Positions 25,949 to 33,299 of a stretch of 64,000 bases of DNA are shown here, one piece after another (positions within the stretch are counted from its first letter, which is position 1; the number at the start of each line of letters is the position of its first letter). The notes under the pieces are model-generated. The model saw only the letters and a list, made by a program, of their open reading frames with translations. It was not told where the DNA came from and made no database searches. Both the position numbers and the translations under genes were made by a program. The stretch comes from Bradyrhizobium ottawaense (GTDB lineage Bacteria; Pseudomonadota; Alphaproteobacteria; Rhizobiales; Xanthobacteraceae), in assembly GCF_900099825.1 (NCBI RefSeq), contig NZ_LT629693.1, forward strand, positions 4,103,001-4,167,000, given 5' to 3'.

Positions 25949-26707
25949 TTATCCGAGATAGCCGGAAACGCCGTCCCACAATAATTTCAATGCGGTCACG
26001 ACCAGCAATCCGTAACAGGCGCGATAAATCTGTTGCTGGTCCAGCCTGCCGTGAAGCCGCCAACCAAGCCATACCCCGGTGGGGATGGCGAGCAGGCAGG
26101 CCGCCATCACGATCCAGACGTTGCCTGCCGGTCTCACCAGCAGCAACCACGGCACCGCCTTGGTCGCGTTGCCGACGGTGAAGAACAGACTCGTCGTTCC
26201 GGCATAGACTTCCTTGCTGAGGCCGAGCGGCAGCAGATACATCGCCAGCGGCGGTCCGCCGGAATGCGCCACCATGGTGGAAACGCCCGAGGCGAGACCG
26301 GCAGCGACCGCCTTCGGCGACGAACGCGGAGCTATTTTCACCTCCGAACCTCCGGCAAGCCACAGGCCGACAAACATCAACGTGGTCATTGCCATCACGA
26401 TCGCGACGGCACGGTGGTCCAGCACGCGGAATAGCAGATAGCCAAAGCCGATGCCGATCACGAGCCCGGGCAGCAGCAGCGCCAGGTCGGGCTTCGACCA
26501 CGTTGACGGCTTCCAGTAGCGAAGCGCGTACAGGTCCATCGCGATGAACAACGGCGCGAGAAGGCCGCCGGCCGTCACCGGGTCCATCACGAACGACAGC
26601 AGCGGAATGCCGACGATCGAGAAGCCGCCGCCGAACGCGCCCTTCATGAAGCAGATCAGGAACACGCCGGCGAAAGCGATTAAAACCGTGGCTGCTGTCA
26701 GTTCCAT
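25949..26707 (-). CDS. TauE/SafE family anion permease/exporter
   Basis: About 252 residues with roughly eight membrane helices, from the ATG at 26705-26707 behind GGAGAG. The hallmark sequences are present: CFMKGAFGGGFSIVGIPLLSF in the first repeat and VAAGLASGVSTMVAHSGGPPLAMYL in the second, the two-fold repeated TauE/SafE (DUF81) unit. Members move sulfite, sulfoacetate or other organosulfur anions, and many are uncharacterised. It stands alone on the minus strand, converging with the DMT gene. The 263 bases upstream hold no gene. Confidence 0.9.
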   Translation of the reverse strand: MELTAATVLIAFAGVFLICFMKGAFGGGFSIVGIPLLSFVMDPVTAGGLLAPLFIAMDLYALRYWKPSTWSKPDLALLLPGLVIGIGFGYLLFRVLDHRAVAIVMAMTTLMFVGLWLAGGSEVKIAPRSSPKAVAAGLASGVSTMVAHSGGPPLAMYLLPLGLSKEVYAGTTSLFFTVGNATKAVPWLLLVRPAGNVWIVMAACLLAIPTGVWLGWRLHGRLDQQQIYRACYGLLVVTALKLLWDGVSGYLG

Positions 26708-26970
26708 GGCTTCTCTCCATAGTGGCCGCGGGTCCAGCACATCCGGGCGTGGGTCAATCGCGGTGCAATCGGTGCAATGTGATCAATGTAGCAATAATGC
26801 TCCGATTTATGTCTCGGTTCAAATAAAACATTGTACTCGGTGCAATTTAGCGCGAACGCCTGGTTCCAGCAGGCAGCGCCGTTTGTCGACCGTGGCCTTG
26901 GTCGCGCGAGGGGGAGGCTTCGGACTGCGCCGCGTGATATCCACTCCAGCCTGAGCGTTGGGGGACGGCG

Positions 26971-28083
26971 ATGGGAATCAAAAGCTGTTGCGCCGCGTCC
27001 GCGGCTCTCGTTCTCGGGCTCTGCCTCGTCCCGGCCGCGGTCGGCCGGTTCGGCCTGGTCTCTCCTGCGATGGCGCAGGCGGGCGCGCTCACGAAACCAC
27101 AATCGGACGCGCTCAATACCTACGACGCCGCGGTCAAAAATTTCGAGGCGATCCTCGCCCAGCGCCGCGCGCAGCTCGCGTCGAAGCAATTGCCGAACCT
27201 GCCGGGCCAGGCGCTTTACCTCGCCCGCAACGTCATGATGGGCGCGCGCAAGGACCTCACCGACGTATTGCCGTCGAAAATCGGCCGGCCCAACAAGTTC
27301 GGAATACCGCCGGCCTATTTCGACGCTGACAGCGAGCAGCTGATCGACGACTACAAAAAGCTGTTCGAGATCATGCAGGCCCCGCCGGCCGGCGCGCAGA
27401 ACTCGGCAACCCCGTTCAAGGACGTGGTCGACCTCGGCACCGCGATTGCGCGCGCCAGGGGCCTCGATACGGCAACGGCCGACGCGGCGGGGCGCATCAG
27501 CCTCGGGCTGTTCTTTGCCGAAACCAACGGCAATCAGAACATCGGCAACGCGCGCTCGAATACCTACAAGGGCAGTTTTCAGACCGGCCCGTCCGAGGAT
27601 CAGAACGGCCGCAAAAAATGGGCGGCGATCAAACCGTCGATCGCAGCGTTCGATGCCGCGCTGATCGCCCGCGACGACAAGGAGGAGGCGCGCGCCGGCA
27701 ATCTCGATCGCCGCTACAACCACTGGACCGCGGTGCGCGACGGCCTGATGAACGCCCATGCCGAGCTGTTTCTGCAGATACCGGCGATCGTGAAAACGCT
27801 GCCCGATCCGGTCGACCAGATGAAGCTGTTCGAACTGATCCAGATCGTGCCGAGCCCGACCCGGTCCGCGCTCAGGTCGGGCAACCTGCTCGGCTATCGC
27901 ATTTCCGATCCGACCATCATGAAATACCTGCGCAACAACAGTGTGTTCGCCTTCGGGCAGGCTGACAGGGCCAGAACATCCGCAACCTTCCGCGAAGTTA
28001 TGGATGCGATGTGGCTGTTCAACGAAAAATTCGAACGGGCGCTTGCCACCTTCGACGAGATCAAGGCGCGGCCGAAGGGGTGA
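26971..28083 (+). CDS. Secreted protein of unknown function with a lytic-transglycosylase-like motif
   Basis: A 370-residue protein with an N-terminal signal (about 1-37, ending PAMAQAG). I do not recognise a named family. Residues 184-204, Glu184 to Gln204, read E-T-N-G-N-x9-S-N-T-Y-K-G-S-F-Q, which resembles the catalytic-Glu region of soluble lytic transglycosylases (E-S-x-x-N...G-x-x-Q). The following helical stretch with WAAIKPSIAAFDAAL would fit the rest of that fold. The next two genes encode a cell-wall amidase and a D-Ala-D-Ala dipeptidase, supporting a murein-related role. This is a hypothesis, since overall similarity to known transglycosylases is low by eye. Confidence 0.7.
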   Translation: MGIKSCCAASAALVLGLCLVPAAVGRFGLVSPAMAQAGALTKPQSDALNTYDAAVKNFEAILAQRRAQLASKQLPNLPGQALYLARNVMMGARKDLTDVLPSKIGRPNKFGIPPAYFDADSEQLIDDYKKLFEIMQAPPAGAQNSATPFKDVVDLGTAIARARGLDTATADAAGRISLGLFFAETNGNQNIGNARSNTYKGSFQTGPSEDQNGRKKWAAIKPSIAAFDAALIARDDKEEARAGNLDRRYNHWTAVRDGLMNAHAELFLQIPAIVKTLPDPVDQMKLFELIQIVPSPTRSALRSGNLLGYRISDPTIMKYLRNNSVFAFGQADRARTSATFREVMDAMWLFNEKFERALATFDEIKARPKG

Positions 28084-28199
28084 TGCCAATCGGCCCGCCG
28101 CCAATTTCTGTTGGCTCGCGGCCGATAGTCGCTGTTAAAAAGCGTCCGGTGTCGCCATGCTGACAACGCGGACAGGGAATCACTCCGGGGAAGCAGGAA

Positions 28200-29210
28200 T
28201 TGCTGTCGGTCGTGCGAAAATCAGCCGGGGCAGGCTTGGGCGGCCATCGCGGCCGTCGCATCATCGTCACTGCTACGGCCGCCTTGCTGCTTCTGCCGAT
28301 CGAGGCGAGCGACGCCGGCTGGCTTTCGGATATCTTCAAGGGCTCGAAATCCAACAAGCCGCCAAAGCATTCCGTCGCGCCAAAGCAGGCCGCGGAGCCG
28401 AGACGGGCCAAGCCGGCGAAACCTGCGCCATCGCCAAAACCCCGCGCTGAAAAACTTGCCGTCGCCAAACCGGCCGCCCCGAATCCGGCTGCCGCGAAAC
28501 CGGTCACCACACGGTGCGAGCCGCCAAAATTCCGCATCGTCATCGATGTCGGGCATACCGCCGAATCGGAAGGCGCCATCAGCGCCCGCAATGTCGCCGA
28601 GTTTGTCTTCAACCTGCGGCTGGCAAAGCGGATCGAGGCGCAACTGAAGGCCGACGGCTTTGCCGGCACCCGGTTGCTCGTGACCGAGGGCAAGGCGAGG
28701 CGCAGCCTCGTCACCCGGGTCAACGCCGCCAACAATCTGGCGCCCAATCTCTTGTTGTCGATCCACCACGACTCCGTGCCCGACAAATTCCTCGAGGACT
28801 GGGAATTCGAAGGCCAGAAGCGCCACTACAGCGACCGCTTCAGCGGCTATTCGGTCTTCGTCTCCCGCGACAATCCGGATTTTCAGACCAGTCTTGCCTT
28901 CGCCGAACTGCTCGCCAGGGAAATGAAGGCGCAGGGGCTCACCTATGCCAAACAATACAGCCAGCCGATCATGGGCCGGTTTCAGCACCCGCTGCTGAAC
29001 AAGGAGACCGGCGTCTACAGCTACGATCAGCTCATCGTCTTGAGAAAAACCAAAATGGCGGCGGTCCTGCTCGAGTCGGGCTCGATCATCAACCGCGAAG
29101 AAGAGCTGAAAATGGACTCCGACGAACACCGCAACGTCGTCAGCCACGGTGTCGCCACGGCCGTGAAGGAATTCTGCGATTCCCGATGGGCCATCCTCGG
29201 TCCGCTCTGA
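28200..29210 (+). CDS. N-acetylmuramoyl-L-alanine amidase (Amidase_3 family)
   Basis: A 336-residue protein, probably starting at a TTG behind GGGGAAGCAGGAA. The signal region contains a hydrophobic core (IIVTATAALLLLPIEAS), followed by a Lys/Pro/Ala-rich linker to about residue 105. The catalytic domain (about 115-330) begins FRIVIDVGHTAESEGAISA. The zinc ligands are His in DVGHT, a Glu in NVAEFVFN and His in LLSIHHDS, and the catalytic Glu is in AVLLESGSI. It cleaves the bond between muramic acid and the stem peptide in the periplasm. It is 116 bases after the transglycosylase-like gene and 20 before the dipeptidase gene. Confidence 0.9.
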   Translation: MLSVVRKSAGAGLGGHRGRRIIVTATAALLLLPIEASDAGWLSDIFKGSKSNKPPKHSVAPKQAAEPRRAKPAKPAPSPKPRAEKLAVAKPAAPNPAAAKPVTTRCEPPKFRIVIDVGHTAESEGAISARNVAEFVFNLRLAKRIEAQLKADGFAGTRLLVTEGKARRSLVTRVNAANNLAPNLLLSIHHDSVPDKFLEDWEFEGQKRHYSDRFSGYSVFVSRDNPDFQTSLAFAELLAREMKAQGLTYAKQYSQPIMGRFQHPLLNKETGVYSYDQLIVLRKTKMAAVLLESGSIINREEELKMDSDEHRNVVSHGVATAVKEFCDSRWAILGPL

Positions 29211-29230
29211 CGGTGGCGTGAGCGAACACG

Positions 29231-30025
29231 ATGCCACACAACGAGCGCCGCAACATGCCGATACGGACCTGCGCAGCCCTGATAACGCTGCTGCTGCCGG
29301 TTGCGGCCTGGGCGGGCGCTGCTTTGCCCAGGGGGTTCGTCTATATGCGCGAGGTTGACCCCACCATCGTTCAGGACATTCGCTATGCCGGATCGCACAA
29401 TTTCGTGGGCCGGCCGATCAAGGGCTATCTCGCCGCCGAATGCATCCTGAGCGAGCCCGCCGCCCGTGCGCTGAAGGCGGTGCAGAACAAGCTGGCCGCG
29501 AAAGCTCTCTCGTTGATCGTCTGGGATTGCTATCGGCCGAAGCGGGCGGTCGATGACTTTTTGCGCTGGAGCAGGGATCCGGCCCGCACCGAGATGAAGA
29601 CCGAGTTCTATCCGCGCACCGACAAGCAAAGCCTGTTCGCGCTGGGCTATCTCGCGGTCCGCTCGGCGCATTCGCGCGGCAGCACCGTGGATCTTGGCAT
29701 CGTGCCATCCTCGTTTTCTATGGCACCGCAGCCGGGCGCGCTTCCGCCGCTCAAGCCGTGTACCGCGCCAGAGCGGTTCGTGGACGGCACGATCGATTTC
29801 GGCACCGGCTATGATTGCCTGGATGTGCTCGGCACCACGTCGAACCCGCGCGTCGGCGTCATCGCGTCAGCCAACCGCCAGATGCTGAAAGCCACCATGC
29901 GGGAGGCCGGCTTTCGTCCCTATTTCAGGGAATGGTGGCACTTCGAATTGGCCCATGAGCCGTTCAATAACGGGTTCGACTTCGAGATCACGGCACCGCC
30001 GTCGCGCGAAAAGCCGGTACGCTGA
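29231..30025 (+). CDS. VanX-type D-alanyl-D-alanine dipeptidase
   Basis: A 264-residue protein with a signal peptide (hydrophobic AALITLLLPVAAWAGA). The metallopeptidase M15D motifs are complete: SAHSRGSTVDLGI (the H and D zinc ligands) and EWWHFEL (catalytic Glu and third His ligand), plus DCYRPKRAVDDF with the conserved Arg. It hydrolyses D-Ala-D-Ala dipeptide. In chromosomal settings without vanHA this points to recycling of cell-wall fragments rather than vancomycin resistance. It follows the amidase by 20 bases and completes a three-gene murein-degradation group. Confidence 0.92.
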   Translation: MPHNERRNMPIRTCAALITLLLPVAAWAGAALPRGFVYMREVDPTIVQDIRYAGSHNFVGRPIKGYLAAECILSEPAARALKAVQNKLAAKALSLIVWDCYRPKRAVDDFLRWSRDPARTEMKTEFYPRTDKQSLFALGYLAVRSAHSRGSTVDLGIVPSSFSMAPQPGALPPLKPCTAPERFVDGTIDFGTGYDCLDVLGTTSNPRVGVIASANRQMLKATMREAGFRPYFREWWHFELAHEPFNNGFDFEITAPPSREKPVR

Positions 30026-30062
30026 ACCGGGTAACGGCGCGAACTGCAGAGAAGCCGTCGCG

Positions 30063-30944
30063 TCAGTCGCTGGCTTCGTTGTTTGCCTTCAACACCTCGA
30101 ACACGGCGGCGGTGTCCTGATGGCCCAGTCCCATCGCCATCGCCTGCGTGTAAACCGGCTGCGTCAGCGTAAACAGCGGCGTTTCGCAGCCGAGTTCGCC
30201 GGCGAACTCGGCGATGATGGCCATGTCCTTTTTCCAGGTCGAGATTCGCATCGTCGCTGGCTCGTAGCTGCGCTTGGCCATCATCGGCGCCCGCATCTGG
30301 AACATCCGCGATCCGCCCGCGCCAGGCGCGACCATCTCGATGACCTGGTTCAGATCGAGGCCGGCCCGCTCGGCCAGCAGCATTGCTTCGGCCGAGGCCA
30401 CGTTGTGGATGGCGACCAGGTGGTTGGCGACGAATTTCATCCGGCTGCCGTTGCCGTAGTCGCCGAGATCGGCGCTCTGCTTGGCAAAGTCTGCAAACAG
30501 GCCGGCACATCGCGCGATCGCGGGCTTGTCGCCGCTCGCATAGACGACGAGGTCGCGGACCGCGGCCTGCGCGCCGGTGCCGCTGAGCGGACAGTCGAGC
30601 GCAATATGACCTGCGGGCTCGAGAATGGCCTTGAAGTGCTGCTTGTCGGCGATGGTGAGCGTGCTGGTTTCGACGACGATGCGCGCAGGTGGGCCGCACG
30701 CGGCAATTTCCGTCGCGACGGCATTGGCGGCATCGGCGTTGGGCAGGCTGGTGATGATCATCGAGGTTTGGGATGCGACGGCGCGCGCGCCGTCGACGAT
30801 GGTCACGCCGGCAAGCGCAAGCTCGTTGCGGCGCGACGGATCGGTGTCGAATCCAATGACGACCCAGCCGCGTTCGACCAGGTTGCGGGCCATCGCACCA
30901 CCCATGATGCCCAGCCCGATGATGCCTGCTTTCCGATCTGCCAC
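30063..30944 (-). CDS. NAD(P)-dependent beta-hydroxyacid dehydrogenase (3-hydroxyisobutyrate dehydrogenase family)
   Basis: About 293 residues from a GTG at 30942-30944 directly behind GGAGGTAAC. The N-terminal Rossmann motif is GIIGLGIMGGAMARNLVERGW. The substrate-binding segment is DCPLSGTGAQAAVRDLVVYASGD and the catalytic lysine is in MKFVANHLVAIHN. It oxidises a beta-hydroxyacid such as 3-hydroxyisobutyrate, tartronate semialdehyde or a related compound; the residues seen do not fix which. It converges with the dipeptidase gene and shares no operon with its neighbours. The 218 bases upstream, before merR, hold no gene. Confidence 0.88.
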   Translation of the reverse strand: MADRKAGIIGLGIMGGAMARNLVERGWVVIGFDTDPSRRNELALAGVTIVDGARAVASQTSMIITSLPNADAANAVATEIAACGPPARIVVETSTLTIADKQHFKAILEPAGHIALDCPLSGTGAQAAVRDLVVYASGDKPAIARCAGLFADFAKQSADLGDYGNGSRMKFVANHLVAIHNVASAEAMLLAERAGLDLNQVIEMVAPGAGGSRMFQMRAPMMAKRSYEPATMRISTWKKDMAIIAEFAGELGCETPLFTLTQPVYTQAMAMGLGHQDTAAVFEVLKANNEASD

Positions 30945-31162
30945 GTTACCTCCCGGCCTGCTGCTCCGCTGGAATGGAGCCACACCGTATCGACCGGAAT
31001 GGGTCAAGTGAAAAGGTGTAACCCCGACCGTGGATCACGGCGCACACGTTGCGACACGCCATACGGGCTGTCTGCTTTGCCGCCGGCAGCAGACATTGGG
31101 CCACGCAGCGTGATGTCCACTAAGTGCTGCCAATACCGGAAGCGGCCAACCTCATTCGATGT

Positions 31163-31594
31163 CTAGCCTTGCCGACCGGCATCCAGAATATCGAGCACCG
31201 GGCAGTCGGGGGTAGCGCCATCAGTGCATTGGGCGACGGTTTCCGCCAGGATAGCTTCGAGCTTGATGAGGTCGGAGAGCTTGCTGCGAACGCTCGCGAG
31301 ATGGGCGCTCGCTATCTTGTGCACGTCGGCGCACGACGCACGTTCTGACCCTCCCAAGGCCAGCAGGGCTCGAATTTCCTCAAGTGGAAACCCGAGTTCA
31401 CGGGAACGCCGGATGAAAGCCAACGTCCGCTTTTCGGCTGGCCCATAGACTCGCCGCCCGCTCGCCGTGCGCGGCGGCGGCGGCAGCATTTTGATGCGCT
31501 CGTAATAGCGGATGGTCTCGATGTTCACGCCGCTATGCTTGGACAATTCACCGATCGAGAAGCTTTCGGCTCCCGAAGGCGTGATGATGCGCAT
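31163..31594 (-). CDS. merR: MerR-type mercury-responsive regulator
   Basis: A 144-residue MerR-family protein. The N-terminal winged helix carries FSIGELSKHSGVNIETIRYYER and GRRVYGPAEKRTLAFIRR. Three cysteines, Cys88, Cys123 and Cys131, match the three mercury ligands of the classic regulator in the 35-residue spacing between the first two; the last spacing is one residue shorter (8 rather than 9). It represses and, with Hg(II), activates the divergent merT promoter through the dyad at 31608-31628. The ATG at 31592-31594 has AAGGA upstream. Confidence 0.9.
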   Translation of the reverse strand: MRIITPSGAESFSIGELSKHSGVNIETIRYYERIKMLPPPPRTASGRRVYGPAEKRTLAFIRRSRELGFPLEEIRALLALGGSERASCADVHKIASAHLASVRSKLSDLIKLEAILAETVAQCTDGATPDCPVLDILDAGRQG

Positions 31595-31604
31595 GAAATA
31601 GTCC

Positions 31605-31628
31605 TTGATCCTGTAGTGGCTACAGGAT
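31605..31628. promoter_or_regulatory. mer operator/promoter dyad
   Basis: ATCCTGTAG-TGG-CTACAGGAT (31608-31628) is a perfect nine-base dyad. It begins inside a -35-like TTGATC (31605-31610), as in MerR-controlled promoters where the dyad fills an overlong 19-20-base spacer. The -10 that would follow (about 31630-31636, CATGGCT) is poor. It lies between the divergent merR and merT starts. Confidence 0.8.
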
Positions 31629-31642
31629 GCATGGCTTAGCCC

Positions 31643-32029
31643 ATGACGATCAATCAAGCCGTTCACATTGGCGACAACCGGCTGCGGCAAAGTCTTATGG
31701 CGGCGGGAGGCCTGCTTGGGGCGCTCGCGGCCTCGTCGTGCTGCATCTTGCCCCTCGCCCTGTTTGGCCTCGGGGTCAGTGGGGCATGGATTGGGAATTT
31801 CACCCGGCTTGCCGCCTATCAGCCGTACTTCATCGCCGCGACGCTTGCGTTCCTGGGTTACGGCTATTGGCTGGTTTACCGCTCCTCAATGCGCGCCTGT
31901 ACCGACGGCGAAGCCTGCGCGCGCCCGCTGCCGAACCGCATCGTCAAGACAAGCCTCATCCTCGCAACGATCCTCGTTATCGCCGCGCTCGGCCTCGACT
32001 TCGTCGCGCCGCTCTTTCTCAACTCGTGA
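31643..32029 (+). CDS. merT: Mercuric transport protein MerT
   Basis: A 128-residue inner-membrane protein with three helices. The first has the vicinal cysteine pair in ALAASSCCILPLALFGLGVSGAWIG, and the cytoplasmic loop after helix two has the second pair in RACTDGEACARPLPN. These pass Hg(II) from MerP across the membrane to cytosolic reductase. No merA follows here. The ATG at 31643 lies only a few bases after the predicted -10 position, so the message may be nearly leaderless; the next in-frame ATG (31697) would still keep the first Cys pair. Confidence 0.92.
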   Translation: MTINQAVHIGDNRLRQSLMAAGGLLGALAASSCCILPLALFGLGVSGAWIGNFTRLAAYQPYFIAATLAFLGYGYWLVYRSSMRACTDGEACARPLPNRIVKTSLILATILVIAALGLDFVAPLFLNS

Positions 32030-32043
32030 CCGGAGAATTCCCC

Positions 32044-32331
32044 ATGAACAGGCAGCTTCCGGCCCTTGCGGCTCTTGCCCTCGGCATCATCGCATCGTCA
32101 TCGGTGATGGCAGCAGAGAAAACCCTTACGCTGGCCGTAAAAAATATGGATTGCGCGGCCTGCCCTTCCATCGTCAAGGGTAGTCTGGAAGCCGTCCCGG
32201 GTGTTGCCAGCGTCGCGGTGTCTTACAAGGACAGGACGGCCACGATCATTTACGACGACGACAAAGCCGATGTGAACCAGCTGACGTCGGCGACCACCAA
32301 GGCTGGTTATCCATCGGCACCCAAGAGTTAA
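32044..32331 (+). CDS. merP: Periplasmic mercury-binding protein MerP
   Basis: A 95-residue protein: a signal peptide (LPALAALALGIIASSSVMAAE) then one heavy-metal-associated domain with the metal-binding motif NMDCAACPSIVKGSL and the ferredoxin-like beta strands (VASVAVSYKDRTATIIYDD). It scavenges Hg(II) in the periplasm and hands it to MerT. The ATG follows GGAG at a good distance and lies 14 bases after the merT stop. Confidence 0.94.
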   Translation: MNRQLPALAALALGIIASSSVMAAEKTLTLAVKNMDCAACPSIVKGSLEAVPGVASVAVSYKDRTATIIYDDDKADVNQLTSATTKAGYPSAPKS

Positions 32332-32335
32332 TTGG

Positions 32336-32581
32336 ATGCTGCTTCAATCGACCATCACTTGTCCGCACTGCGCCGTCGCGAAAGCGGAGACAATGCCGAC
32401 CGATGCCTGTCAGTTTTTCTATGAGTGCACAGGCTGTGGCGTAAAGGTGAAGCCGAAGACGGGTGATTGCTGTGTGTTCTGCTCCTTCGGCTCGGTGCCG
32501 TGTCCGCCAATTCAGGCACTACGCTCCGGCGAATCGGGTGATGCCCTTCGCACAAAATATTCCGCTTCCGTCGTCGGGTAG
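32336..32581 (+). CDS. Cysteine-rich mer-operon-associated protein
   Basis: An 81-residue protein with nine cysteines: TCPHC near the start, ECTGCG in the middle and GDCCVFCSFGSVPCPPIQ later. The GDCCVFCS...CPP block is a recurring motif of small unnamed proteins found after merP in many mer operons; a metal-handling role is inferred. It starts four bases after merP, with no separate ribosome site. The last dozen or so codons, after about 32543, lie inside a copy of an interspersed repeat (also at 41165 onwards), so its native C-terminus was probably replaced by repeat-derived sequence. Confidence 0.8.
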   Translation: MLLQSTITCPHCAVAKAETMPTDACQFFYECTGCGVKVKPKTGDCCVFCSFGSVPCPPIQALRSGESGDALRTKYSASVVG

Positions 32582-32640
32582 AAACACCTTACCAACTCCC
32601 GCCATCCTGTCTCACCTGAGGGGCCATCGTAAGGCCCATT
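32543..32640 (+). repeat. Partial copy of the large interspersed repeat (family G)
   Basis: CCCTTCGCACAAAATATTCC... and the later CGCCATCCTGTCTCACCTGA match, in order and orientation, the segments CCCTTCGCATAAAAATATTTC and CGCCATCCTGTCCCACCAGA of the long element at 41092-41600. Only this inner part is present. The 5' end overlaps the Cys-rich mer ORF, and the similarity fades after about 32640. The remaining bases to the doxX stop hold nothing recognised. Confidence 0.75.
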
Positions 32641-32718
32641 GCCGAGCGCGTTCGATGTTCGCCGGCGCCGCGCTCGGTTGCTCTTCCAGGGTTGATTCAT
32701 CGGCCTGGATTCAGTCCC

Positions 32719-33129
32719 TCATGTCGTCGCGCCCGCGACTTTTTTCGGATCGCGCGCGTCCAGGCTGAAGCGTCCGGCGCCAAAATGCGCGATCTGCAAG
32801 AGGCCGCCGATGATCATGAGGTTCTTGAGAAAATGGATCATCTGATTCTGATCGGCGAAATTCCGGTGAAAGAAGATGGCCGTTGCCAACGTGAACACGG
32901 CCATGCCGAACGCGACCGCTCGCGCACGAAAACCGAGCACCAGCAGCAGACCGCCGCCGATCTCGAAGGCAACGGCAATCGCCCAGCCAAGCGGGGCAAG
33001 CGGCAAGCCGACACTGCCGATATAGGCCGTCGTTGCGCCATAGGCGGTTAGCTTGCCAACGCCGCTCATGAGAAACGGCAGGCCGATAAGCAGGCGGCCA
33101 AGCAGGGGCAGAAACCTCGTGACGTCCAT
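32719..33129 (-). CDS. DoxX family membrane protein
   Basis: About 136 residues with four predicted helices; the ATG at 33127-33129 follows AAGGAGAG. The family pattern is clear: RLLIGLPFLMSGVGKLTAYGATTAYIGS at the N-terminus, IGGGLLLVLGFRARAVAFGMAVFTLATAIFFH in the centre, and IHFLKNLMIIGGLLQIAHFGAG at the end. DoxX-like proteins are associated with redox or thiol stress and with thiosulfate:quinone oxidoreductase in archaea; the role here is unknown. It is divergent from the CocE cluster, with two palindromes in the shared control region. Confidence 0.88.
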   Translation of the reverse strand: MDVTRFLPLLGRLLIGLPFLMSGVGKLTAYGATTAYIGSVGLPLAPLGWAIAVAFEIGGGLLLVLGFRARAVAFGMAVFTLATAIFFHRNFADQNQMIHFLKNLMIIGGLLQIAHFGAGRFSLDARDPKKVAGATT

Positions 33130-33169
33130 ATTCAGCTCTCCTTGCAGGGGTTGAGAATTCGATCCGGTG

Positions 33170-33217
33170 CGACCGCACGCGGTCGTGATCAATATTATAC
33201 TTTACGATCGTAAAGTA
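33170..33217. promoter_or_regulatory. Two palindromes in the divergent doxX / CocE-cluster control region
   Basis: TACTTTACGATCGTAAAGTA at 33198-33217 is a perfect 20-base palindrome, the size of a typical TetR-family operator. Just upstream, CGACCGCACGCGGTCG (33170-33185) has seven-base inverted arms around AC. A TATTAT -10-like hexamer lies at 33193-33198, so a repressor on the 20-mer would block it. The TetR gene at 40312 is the obvious candidate. Confidence 0.7.
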
Positions 33218-33299
33218 AAGTGGTATGAGTCCTTCTGTGTGGTGCCGCGATTGCAAGAAGTCGGCAGTCAGCGCCGCGAAAAACGGGCGGAGACGAGCG

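Noticed and set aside
29231..30025. Possible vancomycin-resistance vanX
   Set aside because: The enzyme family is right, but there are no vanH/vanA/vanRS genes nearby, and Gram-negative chromosomal copies fit murein recycling better.
30945..31162. Gap between the dehydrogenase gene and merR as a gene or RNA
   Set aside because: No frame with a ribosome site and no tRNA-like fold; only a vague likeness to dispersed Bradyrhizobium intergenic sequence, too weak to annotate.
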